A stretch of 9,102 bases of DNA from Gemmatimonadota bacterium. Lineage in GTDB: Bacteria > Gemmatimonadota > Gemmatimonadetes > JACCXV01 > JAHWKZ01. Positions 5,710 to 9,102 of this stretch are shown piece after piece. The stretch is from positions 1 to 9,102 of the forward strand of contig JAHWKZ010000054.1 of the NCBI GenBank assembly GCA_019347645.1. Reading direction: 5' to 3'. The notes under the pieces were generated by a model. That model saw only the letters and a program-made list of their open reading frames with translations. It ran no database searches and was not told where the DNA came from. How positions within the stretch are numbered: position 1 is the first letter of the stretch; every line of letters begins with the position of its first letter. Position numbers and translations under genes: made by a program.

Positions 5710-6968
5710 TCAGCTCCGCTCCAGGATCATCGCCGCCGCGGTGGCCCCCGCGCCGCAGATCGAGATCAGCCCGTAGCGGGCGTCGCGGCGCTTCAGCTCG
5801 TTGGCGAGCTGGACGACGATCCGGCCGCCGGTGGCGGCGAAGGGGTGCCCCACCGCGATGGAGCCGCCCAGGGGGTTGAGCTTCTCCTCGGGGACCGAGC
5901 CGATCGCGGATTCCTTCCATCCCTGCTTCCACGCCCGGAGGTTGCACGCCACCTGACCGGCGAAGGCCTCATGCATCTCGACGATGTCGATCTCGTCGAG
6001 CGACAGGCCCACCTTCGTCAGCAGCCGGGGGACGGCCACGCCGGGACCCATGAGGAGGCCGTCGTCGGGGTCGATCCCCACGAACTCGAACGACTGGACG
6101 AAGGCTAAGATCTCGCGTCCCTCCCGCCGCGCGCGATCCTCGGACATGAGCAGCACCGCCGAGGCGCCACGGTGGCGTACTGCACCGAGGAGCTCCCGGC
6201 GGTGATCGTCCCCGAGGCGCTGCGGTCGAACACCGGAGGCAGCGACGCCAGCTTCTCGATCGACGTGTCGTCGCGGATCAGAAGGTCCCGCTCCACGCCG
6301 TCGAGCGGGACGATCTCGGCCGAGAGCCGTCCGTCCTCGGTGGCCTCGGCGGCCCCCATGTGGCTGCGGTAGGCGATGGCGTCCTGCTCTCCGCGCGGGA
6401 TCCCCCACTCCTTGACCATGAGCTCGCAGTGCTCGCCCATGGTCAGGCCCGTGGAGGGCTCCTCGAAATCGCCGACGGTCGGTTTGAGATGCTTCGGACG
6501 CAGCCGGGCCAGCGCTCTGGCGCGGTCGGCGGCGGTCTTCGCCCGCGCGACGTCCAGGAAGACGCGGCTCGCCTCCCGCGAGAATAGGACCGGCGGGTTG
6601 GACATCGACTCCACGCCGCCGGCGATCCCGACCTCGCAGCGGCCCTCGACGATCGCGTCGTGCACGATCGCCACCGCGCTCGCTCCGGAGATGCAGTTGT
6701 CCGTGATCGTGAGCGCGCGGACGGAATCCGGGAGAGCCCCGCGCAGGACGACGTCGCGCGCCAGGTGGGGGATCCGGGGATCCACGATCACGATCCCCCA
6801 CACCAGGTGCTCGACGATCTCCGGGTCGACGTCGTGGGTCTCGAGCAGGCCGTGGACGGCGTGGAGCGAGAGGTCGAGCGGGCGGTGGTCGGCGAACAGC
6901 GTCCCCGCCTTCACGAACGGCGTGCGGGCGCCGGCGACCACGGCGACGCGGGTCGAATTCTCGGTCAT
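5710..6968 (-). pseudogene. FadI/HADHB-type thiolase (acetyl-CoA acyltransferase), frameshifted
   Basis: The N-terminal frame from the ATG at 6968 runs MTENSTRVAVVAGARTPF and carries the nucleophile Cys92 in DNCISGASA, GGVESMS at 117-123 and GTITAGSSS near 253-261. The C-terminal half continues in another frame from about 6168: GASAVLLMSED, MHEAFAGQ, NPLGGSIAVGHPFAATGGR (catalytic His) and SICGAGATAAAMILE (second catalytic Cys). HEAFAGQ and the GHPFAATG context point to the FadI/HADHB trifunctional-type thiolase of fatty acid beta-oxidation rather than biosynthetic PhaA. The span is 1259 bases, one short of a multiple of three, so a net -1 (for example 1 or 7 bases lost) near 6168-6190 explains the break. 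All other motifs are intact and nothing else is decayed, so the break is recent or a sequence error. A strong AGGAGG precedes the start. If intact, it would encode about 419 residues. Confidence 0.85.
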
Positions 6969-6975
6969 CTCGGAT

Positions 6976-6981
6976 CCTCCT
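6976..6981 (-). promoter_or_regulatory. Ribosome binding site of the thiolase gene
   Basis: CCTCCT on the plus strand is AGGAGG on the minus strand, seven bases before the ATG at 6968. It fixes this start against the long upstream open frame that reaches 7490 across the lipoprotein gene. Confidence 0.8.
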
Positions 6982-7106
6982 GGAGAGCGGGTCGACGATT
7001 CCCCATGGTCATGATGGGCGCTCTCGCCGACCGCGGCCAGCCGCCGCGTCTTGCGGCGCCCGGCCCCCGGGCCCGAAATTGGCCGCGATCGCCGCGGCTC
7101 CAATCG
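6982..7106. promoter_or_regulatory. Divergent regulatory region between thiolase and copy-2 lipoprotein
   Basis: This gap must drive transcription both ways. It contains two adjacent 6-bp palindromes, CCATGG and TCATGA, at 7003-7014, within a loosely symmetric 15-base stretch (7003-7017). It also contains a hairpin of CGCCGC (7042-7047), loop GTCTT and GCGGCG (7053-7058). No clear -35/-10 pair is visible. The hairpin would lie in the leader if the lipoprotein promoter is upstream of it. Confidence 0.35.
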
Positions 7107-7116
7107 AGGGGGGATG

Positions 7117-7629
7117 ATGCGGGACACAGGCCCGCGAGCGAATCGCCGACGCACCGGAGCGAGACCGATCCGGACGGCTCCCGTCCTGCTGGTCGGGCTG
7201 TGGATCGCCGGGTGCACCGGGACGAGCGACGAGGGGGCGATCCCGGGCGAGTCCGACACCCTCGAGGGCGCCGCCCCGGCGACCGTCCGGGCCGACCTGG
7301 ACGAGGAGTTCTCTCTGTCGTACGGCGAGAGCGCCGTCGTCGGACCGGAGAGGCTGACGATCAAATTTCGTCGCCTCGCCGAGGAGAGCCGCTGTCCGCA
7401 GGACGTCCAGTGCCCGACGGTGGGGAACGCGGCCGCCGAGCTGGCCGTCGAGACCGCCGACGGGGCCGCCGCCACGCTCACGCTGAACACGCACCGCCCG
7501 CCGCGGGAAGCGCCGGCGCCCGGACACCGGATCCGGCTGGCGGGGCTCGTGCCCTGGCCGCGGACCGCCGAGGCGCCGCTCGATACCGCCGACTACGCCG
7601 TCTCCCTCCGGGTGACGGAGGAGGAGTGA
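7117..7629 (+). CDS. Predicted lipoprotein with conserved SRCPxDVxC motif (copy 2)
   Basis: This 170-residue protein has an Arg-rich N-region (ANRRRTGARPIR), a hydrophobic core and a lipobox IAGC ending at Cys33, followed by an acidic linker (about 34-60). The mature domain mirrors the product of 3605-4045: EEFSLSYGE, then IKFRRLAEESRCPQDVQC with Cys93/Cys99 in C-x5-C, then GNAAAEL, and a final DYAVSLRV. The CVWSG of copy 1 is CPTVG here, so the Trp after the second Cys is lost while both Cys are kept. Start: ATG at 7117 or 7114 (tandem ATGATG). 7117 has better spacing from the AGGGGG at 7107-7112; a TTG at 7051 is less likely. Its stop overlaps the next gene's GTG (GTGA), and it probably heads an operon with DUF427 and the cyclophilin. 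Function unknown. Confidence 0.8.
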   Translation: MRDTGPRANRRRTGARPIRTAPVLLVGLWIAGCTGTSDEGAIPGESDTLEGAAPATVRADLDEEFSLSYGESAVVGPERLTIKFRRLAEESRCPQDVQCPTVGNAAAELAVETADGAAATLTLNTHRPPREAPAPGHRIRLAGLVPWPRTAEAPLDTADYAVSLRVTEEE

Positions 7630-8147
7630 AGCCGGGAGACGGCCCCTTTTCGGCACGACCGCGACGGGTCGAGCCGTTGCCGGGTCAGGAGTCGGTCTGG
7701 GACTACCCCCGCCCGCCCGCGGTGGAGCGGGTCCGGAAGAGCCTTCGCGTGGAGTTCGCGAAAACGGTCGTGGCCGAGACGGCGTACGGGCTGCGGGTGA
7801 TCGAGACCGCCAGCCCACCGGTCTACTACTTCCCGTCGGACGACGTCCGGACCGAGCTGCTGGAGCCGAGCCCGGTCCGCACGATCTGCGAGTGGAAGGG
7901 CGTGGCGCGCTACTGGAACGTCCGGATCGACGAACGGGTGGCCGAGGACGCGGCGTGGAGCTATCCGAATCCCGAGCCCGAGTACGAGGCGATCGCCGAC
8001 TACTACGCCTTCTACGCCCGAAAGATGGACGCGTGCTACGTGGGCTCGATGCGGGCCCTCCCCCAGGAGGGCGAGTTCTACGGTGGGTGGATCACCTCCG
8101 ACCTCGCCGGGCCGTTCAAAGGTGGCCCGGGAACGGAGGAGTGGTAG
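7626..8147 (+). CDS. DUF427 domain protein
   Basis: This 173-residue protein matches the DUF427 family across its length. It has VWDYPRPP at 24-31, SPPVYYFP at 63-70, LLEPS at 78-82, CEWKGVARYW at 88-97, AAWSYPNPEPEY at 109-120 and FYARKMDA at 129-136. The tail FYGGWITSDLAGPFKGGPGT at 151-170 is a recurring C-terminal extension in one branch of the family. The biochemical role of DUF427 is not established. No signal peptide or membrane segment is seen, so it is probably cytoplasmic. The GTG start at 7626 overlaps the lipoprotein stop by four bases, with a GGAGGAGGA run directly upstream. The exact start is slightly uncertain because that run is very close, but the next good in-frame start would cut into the conserved N-terminus. 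Confidence 0.85.
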   Translation: MKPGDGPFSARPRRVEPLPGQESVWDYPRPPAVERVRKSLRVEFAKTVVAETAYGLRVIETASPPVYYFPSDDVRTELLEPSPVRTICEWKGVARYWNVRIDERVAEDAAWSYPNPEPEYEAIADYYAFYARKMDACYVGSMRALPQEGEFYGGWITSDLAGPFKGGPGTEEW

Positions 8148-8157
8148 GGAGGCCCGC

Positions 8158-8709
8158 ATGACCGACGCCGCCCCCCCTGTGTTCGACGTACGGTTCGAGA
8201 CCACCGCGGGCGACTTCGTCGTCCGGGCTCGTCGAGAGTGGGCTCCGCACGGAGTCGACCGGTTCCACGATCTGGTCGAGGACGGCTTCTACGACGGCAC
8301 CCGCTTCTTCCGGGTGGTGGACGGGTTCGTGGCGCAGTTCGGCCTCAGCGGCGACCCGGCGCGGAACGAGCGATGGCGCCGCAGGTCCATCCCCGACGAT
8401 CCAGTCGTCACCCACAACGACCGCGGCACGGTCACCTTCGCCATGGCCGGGCCGGACACCCGGACGACCCAGCTGTTCATCAACCTGGTCGACAACCGCC
8501 GGCTCGACACGATGGGCTTCGCGCCGATCGGGGAGGTCGTGGAGGGGATGGACGTCGTCGACCGTCTCCATTCGGGCTACGGGGAGGGCGCCCCGCGTGG
8601 CGAGGGGCCCGATCAGAGCCGGATCCACGCCGAGGGAAATGCCTACCTCGATCGGGAGTATCCCGAGCTGGACCACGTCCGCAGCGCGGTGGTGGTGGAC
8701 GAGGGATAG
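8158..8709 (+). CDS. Cyclophilin-type peptidyl-prolyl cis-trans isomerase
   Basis: This 183-residue protein is a compact cyclophilin of the short bacterial type. The active-site signature FFRVVDGFVAQ at 50-60 holds Arg52, Phe57 and Gln60, equivalent to the Arg-Phe-Gln set of human CypA. It continues with TFAMAG at 93-98, TQLFINL at 104-110 and LDTMGFAPIGEVVEGMDVV at 116-134. The conserved Trp of cyclosporin-sensitive cyclophilins is not seen in the LDTMGF segment, so low cyclosporin A affinity is expected (inference). No signal peptide, so cytoplasmic. It catalyses proline isomerisation in protein folding. Start ATG 8158 has AGGGAGG five bases upstream, overlapping the DUF427 stop region; the genes are 10 bases apart and probably one transcript. 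Confidence 0.92.
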   Translation: MTDAAPPVFDVRFETTAGDFVVRARREWAPHGVDRFHDLVEDGFYDGTRFFRVVDGFVAQFGLSGDPARNERWRRRSIPDDPVVTHNDRGTVTFAMAGPDTRTTQLFINLVDNRRLDTMGFAPIGEVVEGMDVVDRLHSGYGEGAPRGEGPDQSRIHAEGNAYLDREYPELDHVRSAVVVDEG

Positions 8710-8713
8710 TGGC

Positions 8714-8743
8714 TTGCGAGGATGGGCGTTCGATCCGTAGCAT
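8714..8743 (+). promoter_or_regulatory. Candidate promoter upstream of the right-edge ORF
   Basis: TTGCGA at 8714-8719 and TAGCAT at 8738-8743 (18-base spacer) each match the sigma70 consensus at four of six bases. The position, just after the cyclophilin stop and before the gene at 8824, is sensible; the match itself is weak. Confidence 0.25.
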
Positions 8744-8755
8744 GGAGTGTCACTA

Positions 8756-8789
8756 CGGACGCGGTTGGATGTGTCGCGGCGGACGCGGT
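8756..8789 (+). repeat. 10-bp direct repeat CGGACGCGGT, two copies 24 bases apart
   Basis: CGGACGCGGT occurs exactly at 8756-8765 and again at 8780-8789, in the 114-base gap before the ORF at 8824. The second copy is also part of a small hairpin, CGGAC-GCG-GTCCG (8780-8792). It could be a pair of operator half-sites or chance in GC-rich DNA. Confidence 0.5.
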
Positions 8790-8823
8790 CCGGCCCGGCA
8801 CTAACGTCTTACGGGAGGTCCGG

Positions 8824-9102
8824 ATGGGAACGATCGACAGGGGTCGCGTGATCCTCGGCGGGCTCGTGGCCGGGGTCGTGCTGAACGTGGGCGAGTACGT
8901 GCTGAACGGCCTGCTCCTGAGGGAGCGCTGGGACGCCGCGATGACCGAGCTCATCCGCCCCGCGCTCTACCAGGCGTACCACGCGATCGAGGCCGTGCTC
9001 GACCCGCCCGACGGCGCGCGCGCGGGCCCCGCGGACGTCGTCGGCCCCGTGTGCGAGACCGGCGACTTTCTCGCGCGCGATCGCCCGATGCCCCCGCTCG
9101 CG
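8824..9102 (+). CDS. Chimeric ORF: small membrane protein N-terminus joined to LysA C-terminal region (runs off edge)
   Basis: The ATG at 8824 has GGGAGG five bases before it and opens a frame of 93 codons that reaches the window edge. Residues 1-39 (GRVILGGLVAGVVLNVGEYVLNG, then LLLRERWDAA) look like the first membrane segment of a small bacterial hypothetical membrane protein. From about residue 37 the sequence changes to a segment of diaminopimelate decarboxylase: DAAMTELIRPALYQAYHAIE, then VVGPVCETGDFLARDR with the family's CESGD-like active-site motif at 77-81. LysA has DAxM directly before this segment, so the join lies in a short shared DAAM. A LysA fragment lacking its N-terminal PLP-Lys barrel could not be an active decarboxylase. 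Either a recombination event or an assembly chimera. Confidence 0.7.
   Translation, partial: MGTIDRGRVILGGLVAGVVLNVGEYVLNGLLLRERWDAAMTELIRPALYQAYHAIEAVLDPPDGARAGPADVVGPVCETGDFLARDRPMPPLA
8932..9102 (+). pseudogene. lysA: C-terminal segment of diaminopimelate decarboxylase, 5'-truncated
   Basis: Codons 37-93 of the ORF starting at 8824 carry LysA landmarks: IRPALYQAYH, then DVVGP, CETGD (family CESGD, with the active-site Cys), FLARDRPMP. In LysA these lie in the C-terminal beta domain, after the PLP barrel. Eight of nine Ala codons after the join are GCG and all four Arg codons are CGC, unlike the mixed usage of the neighbouring genes, which suggests DNA from another genome or locus. LysA converts meso-diaminopimelate to lysine. 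Confidence 0.7.

Noticed and set aside
6105..6801. Programmed ribosomal frameshift in the thiolase
   Set aside because: No slippery heptamer is seen near 6168-6190 and residues at the join are garbled relative to the family; error or mutation is simpler.
6660..7625. Upstream extension of the DUF427 frame across the thiolase start and lipoprotein gene
   Set aside because: Conserved DUF427 sequence begins only after the GTG at 7626; the extension is antisense or out-of-frame to better-supported genes.

Overview
The window is dense, very GC-rich bacterial chromosome with short intergenic gaps and frequent 4-base start/stop overlaps. Two predicted lipoproteins and the gene mix (1-Cys MsrB, orphan dihydrolipoyl dehydrogenase, FadI/HADHB-type thiolase, DUF427, TraB/Tiki-like GxxH protein) suggest a diderm, uncultivated-type lineage such as Gemmatimonadota or a neighbouring high-GC phylum. 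That placement is inference from protein style only. No RNA genes, CRISPR arrays or insertion sequences are visible, and no stretch over 300 bases lacks a gene.

Layout. (1) 1-1532, minus strand: an atypical extended SDR/epimerase-like gene followed 16 bases later by a sodium/calcium exchanger gene that runs off the left edge. (2) 1702-3512, plus strand: msrB and lpdA overlapping by 4 bases, followed by a weak hairpin. (3) 3605-4045, plus: a small lipoprotein with a C-x5-C motif, then an AT-rich patch unlike the rest of the window. (4) 4168-5678, plus: an ICMT/PEMT-type membrane methyltransferase and a secreted GxxH protein. A 7-bp-stem hairpin then separates this unit from a convergent gene. 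(5) 5710-6968, minus: a fatty-acid-oxidation-type thiolase with all catalytic motifs but a reading-frame break in the middle. (6) 7117-8709, plus: a second C-x5-C lipoprotein homologous to the first, a DUF427 protein and a cyclophilin, packed as one probable operon. (7) 8824-9102, plus: an ORF that begins as a small membrane protein and continues in frame as the C-terminal part of diaminopimelate decarboxylase (LysA).

How the genes may work together. MsrB (methionine sulfoxide repair), Lpd (dithiol/disulfide exchange), two envelope lipoproteins with a conserved cysteine pair and a cyclophilin share a loose theme of thiol redox and protein maintenance, but the sequence does not prove a pathway. 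The strongest oddities are the LysA chimera at the right edge, the thiolase frameshift at a GC-rich dyad, the paralogous lipoprotein pair, and the 1-Cys MsrB translationally coupled to an orphan Lpd.
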